64,000 bases of DNA from Actinoplanes lutulentus (GTDB lineage Bacteria; Actinomycetota; Actinomycetes; Mycobacteriales; Micromonosporaceae). The position numbers and the translations under genes are program-made. Location of the stretch: contig NZ_QLMJ01000028.1 of assembly GCF_003259845.1 (NCBI RefSeq), forward strand, positions 94,640 to 158,639, given 5' to 3'. Position 1 is the stretch's first letter. Every line of letters starts with the position of its first letter. The notes below the pieces were generated by a model. The model was not told the DNA's origin. It did not search any database and saw only the letters and a program-made list of their open reading frames with translations. This document shows positions 16,238-23,376 of the stretch, in pieces.

Positions 16238-17395
16238 ATGGAACGTTGGTTCGGCACCGGGCACAGCACTCTGACCGACCCCGCCACGGCCGCCCATGAG
16301 GCCGCCGCCGCGGCGATCGAAGGGCGTCCGCCCGTGGTCGTCTTCGTCTTCTGCTCGGTCGGTTATCACGTGCCCGAGATGCTCGCGGCGGTCCGCTCGC
16401 ACGCCGGCCCGGACGCGGTCGTCGTCGGCTGCAGCACGTCGGGGCAGATCGGCGCCGGATTCCAGAGCGGCGACGGCGTCGCGGTCACCGCGCTGGGCGG
16501 TCCGGGACTGAGCGTACGCACGAGCATGTCACGCAACGTGACCGGACGTCTGCGGGACGCCGGGGCCGAGGCCGCCGCCTGCCTCGCCGGGATCGAGCAG
16601 GAGCACCGAGCCTTGCTGATCATCGGGGACGGGCTCACCGGCGATCAGCACGAGCTCGTGCGGGGCGCGTACTCGGTGGCCGGCGCCACCATCCCACTGG
16701 TCGGCGGCTGCGCCGGCGACCACCTCACCTACGTGCGGACGTACCAGTTCCTCGACGACGAGGTGCTCTCCGACACCGCCATCGGCATCGCGCTCGGCTC
16801 CGACACCCCGCTCGGCGTCGGCATCGCGCACGGCTGGCGCAAAGAGGGCGCCGCCATGATTGTCACCCGCAGTCAGGACGGCCGGGTCTACGAACTCGAC
16901 GGCGAACCCGCCCTCGACGTGCTGTTACGCCGCCTCGGCCTGGACGAGGCACTCTGCGACGACGAGGAGGCGTTCCGCGACGCCGCGTTCCTGCACCCGC
17001 TCGGGCTGTCCCGGCGCAGCGGCGAGGACATCCGGGTCATCCACGCCGCCGACCGCAACGATCGGTCGCTGCTCTGCCTCGCCGACGTGCCACAGGGCGC
17101 CCTCGCCTGGCTGATGGAGAGCGACACCGACGCGCTCGTCGAAGGCGCGGGGGAGTCCTGCGCGCAGGCCCTCGACGCGCTCGGCGGCCGCGAGCCACTG
17201 GGGATGCTGGTCTTCGACTGCGCGGCCCGCAGGATCACCCTCGGTGACGCCCTCGACCGGGAGATCGCGGTGATCGGCAAGGTCCTCGGCGACGTCCCGT
17301 ACGGCGGCTTCTACACCAACGGTGAGATCGCCCGGGTGCGCGGCGCACTCGGCATGCACCACTTCACCATGGTCACGCTGGCATTGTCGTCATGA
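16238..17395 (+). CDS. FIST-domain sensory protein
   Basis: The 385-residue soluble protein has FIST_N (about 30-215: PPVVVFVFCSVGYH, VVVGCSTSGQIG, ALLIIGDGLTGDQHELVRGAY, PLVGGCAGD) followed by FIST_C (about 225-370). The domain is thought to bind small ligands such as amino acids and is normally found upstream of signalling modules. The next gene, a GGDEF-EAL protein, overlaps it by four bases (ATGA), so the two are translationally coupled. A sensor-to-c-di-GMP pathway is likely. The flagellar-type promoter in front links the pair to motility. Confidence 0.92.
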   Translation: MERWFGTGHSTLTDPATAAHEAAAAAIEGRPPVVVFVFCSVGYHVPEMLAAVRSHAGPDAVVVGCSTSGQIGAGFQSGDGVAVTALGGPGLSVRTSMSRNVTGRLRDAGAEAAACLAGIEQEHRALLIIGDGLTGDQHELVRGAYSVAGATIPLVGGCAGDHLTYVRTYQFLDDEVLSDTAIGIALGSDTPLGVGIAHGWRKEGAAMIVTRSQDGRVYELDGEPALDVLLRRLGLDEALCDDEEAFRDAAFLHPLGLSRRSGEDIRVIHAADRNDRSLLCLADVPQGALAWLMESDTDALVEGAGESCAQALDALGGREPLGMLVFDCAARRITLGDALDREIAVIGKVLGDVPYGGFYTNGEIARVRGALGMHHFTMVTLALSS

Positions 17396-19143
17396 ACCAC
17401 TGGTCCACGCATCAGCTGACCGAGTTCTTCGCGGCCGTCTGCGCCCGCCCGGACGAGGCAGCCGCCACCTCGGTCGCTGTGGAACGCGCCACCGAGGTGC
17501 TGGAGGCCGAGGTCGGCGCGGTCCTGCGCGACGGCCGGGTCGACGTCGCGTGGGGCATCAGCGCCGACAAACTATCGGGCCTATCGGAGAACCCGGTGCT
17601 CGACCTGCCCGGCATCGGCGAACTGCACGTCGCCTCCGCCCGGTTCGGCGGCGGCACCCTGCTCGTCGGCCGCGCCGACGAAGCGCTCGGCCCCGAGGAA
17701 CGCCAGCTCCTGCAGGCCATGGCCCAGGTGCTCGGCCTGGCCCTGGACAACCTCACCCTGCTCACCGCCGAACGCCGCCAGGCCGCCGAACGCCTCGCCC
17801 TGCTCGACTCGCTGCGCGAGGCCCGGCACGACTCACTGACCGGCCTGCCCACCCGGGTGCTGTTCCTGGAGAAGCTGCGCGAAGCCGGCACGGCCAGCGT
17901 GCTCTTCATCGACCTCGACCGATTCAAAGCCGTCAACGACAGCCTCGGTCACCGCGCCGGCGACGACCTGCTCGGCCTCGTCGCCGCACGCATCCGGTCA
18001 TGCATCGACGACGGTGATGTACCCGCACGGATCGGCGGCGACGAATTCGCGGTCCTGCTCCGCACGTCTCGCGGCGACGAAGCGGTCGCTGTCGCCCGGC
18101 GGCTCATCGACGCCGTCCGCCGGCCGTTCCGGGTCGCCGGCCGTGACGTCTTCATCGGCGCCTCGATCGGCATCGCCACCGGCGCCGGAAGCAGCGCCGA
18201 CGACCTGCTCGGCAACGCCGACGTCGCCATGTACCGCGCCAAGAAGGACGGACCCGGCAAGGTCGTCGTCTTCGAACCCCACATGCACGCCCAGGCCCTC
18301 GCCCGCCTCAACCTCGACGGCGACCTGCAGCGCGCGCTGGAACTCGGCCAGTTCCGGTTGCAGTACCAGCCGCTGATCAGGCTCGGCAGCGGCACGACCT
18401 ACGGCGTCGAGGCACTGATCAGATGGCACAAACCCAGGCATGGGTACGCCTTGACGCCCGGTTCCGTGGCACCGCATGGTGCGGTGCCGGTGGACGTCGC
18501 GGCGCCGGTGGATTTCGTGTCTCCCGCTGACTTCGTGCCGATGGCCGAGGAGACCGGGCTGATCATCGACATCGGCCGGTGGGTGCTGAACACCGCCGGC
18601 GACCAGGCGGCCCGGTGGCGAACCGCCATGCCCGACCTGCGGCTCAACGTGAACGTCTCCGGCCGCCAGCTCACCGACCCGCTGTTCGTCGCCGACGTGG
18701 AGCGGATGCTGGCCCGCACCGGACTGCCCGCCGAGGCGGTGACCTGCGAACTCACCGAGTCGGTCCTGATGAACGACCCGGCCGTCGCGATCGCCTGCCT
18801 CGGCGAGCTGCGGTCCCTCGGTGTCGGCGTTTCCATCGACGACTTCGGCACCGGGTACTCGTCACTGTCGTACCTGCGCCGCCTCCCGGTCGACGAGTTG
18901 AAGATCGACCGGGCGTTCATCGGCGAGGCCGTGCCGAGCCGCGAGGACCTCGCGGTGGTCCGGGCCGTCGTGGAGCTGGGCCGCACCCTGAAACTGCGCA
19001 CGGTCATCGAGGGCGTCGAGACCGAGGAGCAGCGCCGGGCGATGCGCCGGCTCGGCTGCGACCTGGGCCAGGGCTATCACCTGTGCCGCCCGGCCGACCC
19101 GGAGAGGATTCCTGGCCTGCTGTTCGAGCCGATCGCGGCGTGA
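17392..19143 (+). CDS. GAF-like, GGDEF and EAL c-di-GMP signalling protein
   Basis: The 583-residue soluble protein has a GAF-like N-terminus (about 10-125), a short linker helix, then a GGDEF domain with intact GGDEF at 215-219. The inhibitory RxxD site is missing (DDGD instead). The EAL domain keeps EAL at 340-342, CELTES, DDFGTG, KID and EGVE, so both synthesis and breakdown of c-di-GMP are possible. Residues about 352-376 form an insertion in the loop after the first EAL strand, containing near-repeats PVDVAAPVDFVSPADF; the DNA there has a perfect 9-bp inverted repeat. It is translationally coupled to the FIST gene. Which activity dominates cannot be told. Confidence 0.93.
   Translation: MNHWSTHQLTEFFAAVCARPDEAAATSVAVERATEVLEAEVGAVLRDGRVDVAWGISADKLSGLSENPVLDLPGIGELHVASARFGGGTLLVGRADEALGPEERQLLQAMAQVLGLALDNLTLLTAERRQAAERLALLDSLREARHDSLTGLPTRVLFLEKLREAGTASVLFIDLDRFKAVNDSLGHRAGDDLLGLVAARIRSCIDDGDVPARIGGDEFAVLLRTSRGDEAVAVARRLIDAVRRPFRVAGRDVFIGASIGIATGAGSSADDLLGNADVAMYRAKKDGPGKVVVFEPHMHAQALARLNLDGDLQRALELGQFRLQYQPLIRLGSGTTYGVEALIRWHKPRHGYALTPGSVAPHGAVPVDVAAPVDFVSPADFVPMAEETGLIIDIGRWVLNTAGDQAARWRTAMPDLRLNVNVSGRQLTDPLFVADVERMLARTGLPAEAVTCELTESVLMNDPAVAIACLGELRSLGVGVSIDDFGTGYSSLSYLRRLPVDELKIDRAFIGEAVPSREDLAVVRAVVELGRTLKLRTVIEGVETEEQRRAMRRLGCDLGQGYHLCRPADPERIPGLLFEPIAA
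18468..18488. repeat. Perfect 9-bp inverted repeat inside the EAL insertion
   Basis: GGCACCGCA (18468-18476), loop TGG, TGCGGTGCC (18480-18488). It encodes part of the extra loop, residues about 359-366 of the GGDEF-EAL protein. Confidence 0.8.
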
Positions 19144-19151
19144 GCCGTCTG

Positions 19152-19511
19152 CTATTTGTAGAGGGCTCCGCACGCGCTGGACAGATCCAGCCAGGCCTGC
19201 GCCATCGCCAGGTTCAGCTTCTCGCCCGGCTCGGGCGCCGCCGCCGCGACCGCGCCGCTGGCTTTCTGCACATTGGTCGCCGCGGTGCGGATCGAATCCT
19301 GGGTGGCCTGCGCCGCGACCTGCGCCGCCTCACCGGTCCGGGCCGGATCGAGGTGCGCCTTCTCTTCGTTGACCTCACTCACCTCCGTGCAGGCCACGCG
19401 ATTCACATCCGCGGCCGAGACGGTGGGCGCGGCAACCGGCGCGGCCGCCGGCTCCGCGGAACAACCCGAAAAGATCAGCAACAGTACGGGGAGAAAAAGG
19501 GTCTTACGCAT
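19152..19511 (-). CDS. Small secreted lipoprotein
   Basis: From ATG at 19511 the protein is 119 residues. A lipoprotein signal (MRKTLFLPVLLLIFSGC) puts the lipidated cysteine at residue 17. The mature part is Ala-rich and helical, with two further cysteines (VACTEV and SSACGALYK) that may form a disulfide. An open frame further upstream lacks any signal and is not used. It converges with the GGDEF-EAL gene eight bases away. The family is not recognised; similar small helical lipoproteins are common and uncharacterised in actinobacteria. Confidence 0.8.
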   Translation of the reverse strand: MRKTLFLPVLLLIFSGCSAEPAAAPVAAPTVSAADVNRVACTEVSEVNEEKAHLDPARTGEAAQVAAQATQDSIRTAATNVQKASGAVAAAAPEPGEKLNLAMAQAWLDLSSACGALYK

Positions 19512-19912
19512 TGGCGGACCATAGCGGGGTAATGCCGGACCGCCCGGTCCCGGGGGCCGATAAATGAGGCCCTGGCCGCCTTTTCTCGCGATTTTGTCAC
19601 TGTACGTAAAAGGTGAATTCAATTCGCCGGAGGAGCCTCATGCACAACGCCGTTTCGTGCCGGACGCTGCGGTCCGGGAACCCCTGACACTCGTGCGGGG
19701 GAATTCCGGCGATTCCATCCCGGCGATTTTATTCCGGGATGATGACCGCCGGCCCCTCAACGACGCGGGTGGTGACCGGCACCGGATGATCCTCCTGATC
19801 CAGCACGTGGGCCACCGTTTCCGAGCGGCCTCGCTCGTGCCGAGATTCGTGCCGAGATTCGTGCCGAGATTCGTGCCGAGATTCGTGTCCAGGTTCGTGT
19901 CTAGGTTCGTTT
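19512..19912. other. Intergenic region: possible 15-codon ORF and 12-bp repeats, no clear gene
   Basis: This 401-base stretch is less GC-rich than its surroundings near 19590-19620. It holds a very short plus-strand frame at 19640-19687 behind a strong ribosome site, and a 12-bp tandem repeat at 19833-19914. A 118-codon plus-strand frame ending in RFVPRFVP repeats simply reads through the repeats and is not supported. The promoter of the lipoprotein gene must lie at its left end. Confidence 0.6.
19640..19687 (+). CDS. Possible 15-residue leader-like peptide
   Basis: ATG at 19640 stands four bases after GGAGGAG (19629-19635), a much stronger ribosome site than most genes here have. The frame reads MHNAVSCRTLRSGNP and stops. 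No plus-strand gene follows within a kilobase, so a leader role has no evident target. It may be chance, or a small regulatory or secreted peptide. Confidence 0.25.
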   Translation: MHNAVSCRTLRSGNP

Positions 19913-19914
19913 CT
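19833..19914. repeat. 12-bp tandem repeat, about seven units
   Basis: Units of the form GTGCCGAGATTC repeat without interruption about four times, then decay (GTGTCCAGGTTC, GTGTCTAGGTTC, GTTTCTAGATGA). The last unit runs into the stop codon of the DoxX gene, so the array directly follows that gene on the minus strand. Confidence 0.85.
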
Positions 19915-20395
19915 AGATGAGCCAGCGGTTGCGGCGGACGAGCCGGGTCGCCGCCCAGCGGCGGCCGAAACCCAGCGTGGCGCCGGCGTTGAGCAGGGCC
20001 AGCAGAATCAGAACCGCGGCGAGCAGAAGATGGTCGCCCACGAACGGATTGGTCGCCGCCGGCAGCACGGACGTCCCCATCAGAACCGCCAGCACCGCCC
20101 CGCAGGTGGCGGCGATCCGCATACCGATGCCGAGCACCAGCGCGATCCCGATACCGGCGGCGAGGGGAGCGGTGAGCCACGAGTCCGCGGTCTCGGCGCC
20201 ACGCCCGAAACCGGCGAGCCGGTCGAGAGCCGTCCACAGGAAGGTCCCGCCCAGCGCGATCCGCAGGCCGGCCAGCAGGAACCGGGCGGCGACGGCGGTT
20301 CGCCCGGTGACCCGCAGCGAGCTGTCCGGGGCGTCGGCGCGGTGCCGTGGGCTGTGCTCCGGAGATCCAACATGGACCGGGGCGATGTCGACCAT
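19913..20395 (-). CDS. DoxX-family membrane protein
   Basis: The 160-residue protein has a hydrophilic N-terminus of about 35 residues and four predicted membrane helices (FLLAGLRIALGGTFLWTAL, APLAAGIGIALVLGIGM, TCGAVLAVLMGTSVL, LLLAAVLILLALLNAGATLGFG). It ends with the Arg-rich RRWAATRLVRRNRWLI. The helix spacing and GGTFLWTALDRL fit DoxX/terminal quinol oxidase-subunit-like proteins, which are often linked to oxidative stress resistance. AAGGAA lies upstream of the ATG. A tandem 12-bp repeat begins immediately after its stop, which is unusual. Confidence 0.85.
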   Translation of the reverse strand: MVDIAPVHVGSPEHSPRHRADAPDSSLRVTGRTAVAARFLLAGLRIALGGTFLWTALDRLAGFGRGAETADSWLTAPLAAGIGIALVLGIGMRIAATCGAVLAVLMGTSVLPAATNPFVGDHLLLAAVLILLALLNAGATLGFGRRWAATRLVRRNRWLI

Positions 20396-20699
20396 CGCTC
20401 ACATTCCTTCGGGCTCATGACGCACGTTCCGCAGCGCGTCCAGCGCATTCACGGATGACGGGAGACATCGACGGCGGCGGGGGCATGCCACCGGGGTCCC
20501 GGGCGACCCCCCGACCGTACGCCTCTTCCCGGCGATCGGCCGCTGTCAGCCGGAGTAGGACTCGGGGCTGCGGGCGCGCTGAGGCGTACCCCTGGGCGGG
20601 GAGTGACGCGGCGCAGGCCGCGAGGGTCGCGGTGGCGGTGACCCGACGCCTGGCTCTGATCATGCGTCGTCATCGGCGGCGCGACCGGCGGCTGAGGTG
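20396..20699. other. Intergenic region with one weak small ORF
   Basis: The only candidate in this 304-base gap is a minus-strand frame 20663-20415 of 82 codons. Its first 29 residues resemble a signal peptide (ATATLAACAASLPAQGYASA) after a basic start. It has no good ribosome site, and the rest is Arg- and Pro-rich with no family resemblance. I see no terminator-grade hairpin or RNA gene here. Confidence 0.45.
20415..20663 (-). CDS. Doubtful small secreted protein
   Basis: An 82-residue frame with a basic N-terminus (MIRARRRV), a hydrophobic Ala-rich stretch and a possible signal-peptidase site after YASA. It lies between the nucleotidyltransferase and DoxX genes in the same direction. It has no clear ribosome-binding site and no recognisable domain, and composition alone could produce it. 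It is listed only so that the gap is accounted for. Confidence 0.25.
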   Translation of the reverse strand: MIRARRRVTATATLAACAASLPAQGYASARPQPRVLLRLTAADRREEAYGRGVARDPGGMPPPPSMSPVIRECAGRAAERAS

Positions 20700-21446
20700 T
20701 CAGTGCTCGTCGTCGCCGGCGGTGAGGATCATCGAGAGGAAGCTGAGGGTGTCGAGGTGGCGGTGGACGAGGCTGCGGTATTCGGGGCGGCCGCCGACGC
20801 GGATGCGCAGGGCCTCGCGGATGATGCGGTGCCAGCGTTCGTCGTAGGTGCCGAGGGCGAACGCGGCGGCCTCGGTTTTCGACGTGACGCGCTGGGCGGC
20901 GAGGGTGTGGCGCAGGCGGGCGGTGCCGAGGACGCTCCAGGAAGTGGTCCAGGCGCTGGGGGTGAACGATGCCCGGATGCGCCACTGGGCCCAGTATTCC
21001 GACAGGTTCTGCAGGGTACGTTCACGCAGCGCCGGCCAGTCGGTGTGCACTGTGGGTTCGGGGCCGCGTACGGTGACGCCGCTCTGGGCGAGGATGTGCC
21101 AGGTGACCAGGTTGCGTTCGAAGCGGGACCGTTCCTGAACATGCCACTCGTGGACGGCAGGGCCCGGCGGGATGGTCTCCGGGTCGCGCTGGAGGTCACC
21201 GGGTGTGACGTACAGGCCGTCGAAGTACGTGTCGCCGTGGGTGCTGCGCAGCTCGTCGTGGATGGTGCGCAGGATCCGCGGTGGTGGGGACTCGTCGGTG
21301 ACCGCCACGAAGTCGATGTCGCTGACGCCGGGGTGGTAGTCGTCGAGGGCGACCGATCCTTGCAGGTACAGGCCCTGGACGAGGCCGGGGGCATGCCGGT
21401 CGGCGAGCGCCAGATATGCCTGGCAGGTATCGATGAGGTCGGTCAT
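20700..21446 (-). CDS. Nucleotidyltransferase-fold protein (aminoglycoside adenylyltransferase-like)
   Basis: The roughly 248-residue protein (ATG 21446; an earlier ATG at 21455 is possible) has the Pol-beta-type motif GSVALDDYHPGVSDIDFVAV with the metal-binding DID, after an N-terminal helix. A DUF4111-like helical C-terminus follows (WSVLGTARLRHTLAAQRVTSKTEAAAFAL). This layout is that of AadA-type spectinomycin/streptomycin adenylyltransferases, but the match is general and the natural substrate is unknown. It lies directly beside the cyclodeaminase gene (10 bases from its stop) on the same strand and may share its transcript. Confidence 0.8.
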   Translation of the reverse strand: MTDLIDTCQAYLALADRHAPGLVQGLYLQGSVALDDYHPGVSDIDFVAVTDESPPPRILRTIHDELRSTHGDTYFDGLYVTPGDLQRDPETIPPGPAVHEWHVQERSRFERNLVTWHILAQSGVTVRGPEPTVHTDWPALRERTLQNLSEYWAQWRIRASFTPSAWTTSWSVLGTARLRHTLAAQRVTSKTEAAAFALGTYDERWHRIIREALRIRVGGRPEYRSLVHRHLDTLSFLSMILTAGDDEH

Positions 21447-21456
21447 CCCCGCCATG

Positions 21457-22320
21457 CTAGGCGCTCGCGCGCCGGTGGACCTCGGTGGCGATCACCAGGT
21501 CCTCCCAGGCCATGCCGGTGGACTTGAACAGGATGGGCCGGTCGTGGTGCACCGGCTGTCCGATCGGGATCAGGTCGGCCGGGGTTAGGTGACCCTCGGT
21601 GACCGCGTGGATCACGTCGCCGGCCTCGCGCATCGCCGTCGTGCGGTCCTCGACGATGACGTGGGCCCGGGCGAGCAGCGCGCCGTCGACCTCGCGGGCG
21701 CCGGGTTCGTGGCTGCCGACCGCGATGACGATGGCACGGTCGCTGAGCTGCGAGGAGTCGAACAGGGGTTGCCTCGCGGTGGTCGCGCAGACGACGACGT
21801 CCGCGTCGGCCAGGACCTCGGGCGCCTCGGCGGCGGTCGCCGTTTCGGCTCCGGGGATCTCGACCGGGCGGCGGGTCAGGTAGGTGATCCGGTCGAGTTC
21901 GCGGACGGCGGCCAGAGTCTCGACGTGGCCGCGGCCCTGGGGGCCGGTGCCGAAAACGGCCACGCGGGGTTTCTCCGGCAGGTACGGCAGCACCGCAGCG
22001 ACCGAGACGGCGGGGGTGCGCAGCGTGGTCAGCGCGATGCCGTCGAGCAGCGCGGCCGGGGCGAGCGTGGTCGCGTCGAAGAGCAGATAGACGCCCTGGA
22101 CCCGGGGTGAGCCGTGGTCGGCCACGGTGACGACCTTGACGCCCAGCCGGCCGCCGCCGGTCGACGGCATCAGCAGCATCTGCCCATTGTCGCTGGTCAC
22201 GGCTGTTCTGGCCGGGTCGGACGCGGGGTCCAGGCCGGCGTGCAGCGCGGCGGTGATCGCGTCGACGGCGTCGCGGGGGCTGAGCAGGTCACGGATGCGG
22301 GCACCGTCTATGTAGATCAT
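21457..22320 (-). CDS. Ornithine cyclodeaminase/mu-crystallin family protein, probable pyrroline-2-carboxylate reductase
   Basis: The 287-residue protein starts at ATG 22320, which overlaps the racemase stop by four bases. It has the family's N-terminal dimerisation region, then a Rossmann fold with FGTGPQGRGHVETL. K63 in LGVKVVTV and the TTLRTPAVS segment fit the substrate pocket. In actinobacteria and proteobacteria, members placed beside proline racemase-superfamily genes reduce delta-1-pyrroline-2-carboxylate to L-proline with NAD(P)H. That role is inferred here from coupling to the racemase-like gene; ornithine or alanine chemistry is an alternative. Confidence 0.88.
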   Translation of the reverse strand: MIYIDGARIRDLLSPRDAVDAITAALHAGLDPASDPARTAVTSDNGQMLLMPSTGGGRLGVKVVTVADHGSPRVQGVYLLFDATTLAPAALLDGIALTTLRTPAVSVAAVLPYLPEKPRVAVFGTGPQGRGHVETLAAVRELDRITYLTRRPVEIPGAETATAAEAPEVLADADVVVCATTARQPLFDSSQLSDRAIVIAVGSHEPGAREVDGALLARAHVIVEDRTTAMREAGDVIHAVTEGHLTPADLIPIGQPVHHDRPILFKSTGMAWEDLVIATEVHRRASA

Positions 22321-23324
22321 CGCAGCACGAATCCCGGGAAGAGTTGGTCGGCGGGGTCGGTGACGAACAGGTGCTCGCCGGTCTTGTGGGCGGTTCCGGT
22401 CACGACCGGGATCACCGTGTTGCCGGGGCCTCGCTCGACCCGGGCGTGGAAGCGGGAGCCGACGATCGAGTCGTGCACCAGGTGCTGGCCGTCTTTGATC
22501 AGGCCGGCCGCGCTCAGCGTCGCGATCCGGGACGCGGTGCCGGAACCACACGGTGACCGGTCCACCTCGCCGTCGGCGAAGATCGTGACGTTGCGGTGGT
22601 GCGGATTTCCGTACTCGTCCGGCCCGAGATCCTCGAAGAGGATCGTCCCGTAGATCCCGCTGAGGCGGTCGTCGTCAGGGTGCCGCGCGTGGTCGCTGTC
22701 GTTGAGCGCCCACTTGATCTCACGACCGACAGCGATCAGCTGATCAACGTGCTCGGGCTTGATCGTGAGGCCGAGGTCCGACACGGCGACCTGCGCGTAG
22801 ATTGCCCCGCCATAAGCGATGTCGACGGAAACATCCCCGCGCGATGTGGACACCGGAACCTGCTGGGCGATCACGTGACTCGGCACGCTGACGAAGTCCA
22901 CGTGCGTGACCCGCTCACCGAGCGTGTGCACCCGCGCCGTCACCCGCCCGGACGGCACATCGATGACCACATCGGTCACGCCCGATGGATCGGCCGGGAT
23001 GAGTCCGGATTCGATCGCCCAGGTACCCAGCGCGATGGTGCCGTGCCCGCACGCCGTGGAAAAGCCGTCCTTGTGCCAGAACAGCACCCCGAACGCGGCA
23101 CCGTCGTCGTCCGGCGGCGTCAGAAAACCGCCGTACATGTCGGCGTGCCCGCGCGGCTCGAAACACAGCATCCGGCGCAGCCCGTCCACGGCCGGATCGC
23201 CGATCGCGAACATCCTGCGCTCGGCGACAGTCAAACCCTCGATCGGTACGGGCGGACGCGTCACGATCCGGAACGGTTCACCACCGGTGTGGTAATCGAT
23301 CGTGCGCACCTCAGGCTGCGACAT
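22317..23324 (-). CDS. Proline racemase-superfamily enzyme (hydroxyproline epimerase/dehydratase type)
   Basis: The 335-residue protein starts at ATG 23324 (MSQPEVRTIDYHTGGEPFR). The two acid/base positions are both cysteine: Cys92 in ACGHGTIALG and Cys259 in DRSPCGSGTAS. A Cys/Cys pair marks racemases and epimerases (proline racemase, 4-hydroxyproline 2-epimerase, some 3-hydroxyproline epimerases), whereas typical trans-3-hydroxyproline dehydratases have Thr at the second site. The coupled cyclodeaminase-like gene, however, is the usual partner of 3-hydroxyproline routes. The pathway is hydroxyproline or proline catabolism in the cytoplasm; the exact substrate is open. Confidence 0.9.
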   Translation of the reverse strand: MSQPEVRTIDYHTGGEPFRIVTRPPVPIEGLTVAERRMFAIGDPAVDGLRRMLCFEPRGHADMYGGFLTPPDDDGAAFGVLFWHKDGFSTACGHGTIALGTWAIESGLIPADPSGVTDVVIDVPSGRVTARVHTLGERVTHVDFVSVPSHVIAQQVPVSTSRGDVSVDIAYGGAIYAQVAVSDLGLTIKPEHVDQLIAVGREIKWALNDSDHARHPDDDRLSGIYGTILFEDLGPDEYGNPHHRNVTIFADGEVDRSPCGSGTASRIATLSAAGLIKDGQHLVHDSIVGSRFHARVERGPGNTVIPVVTGTAHKTGEHLFVTDPADQLFPGFVLR

Positions 23325-23376
23325 GCTTTCCACCCTAGGCTGGACTACGGCGGTGTGGTTCGGCACGTTGGTGAGC

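Noticed and set aside
19564..19920. 118-codon plus-strand frame ending in RFVPRFVP repeats
   Set aside because: The repeats are just the 12-bp array read in frame; the start has no ribosome site and the rest has no family.
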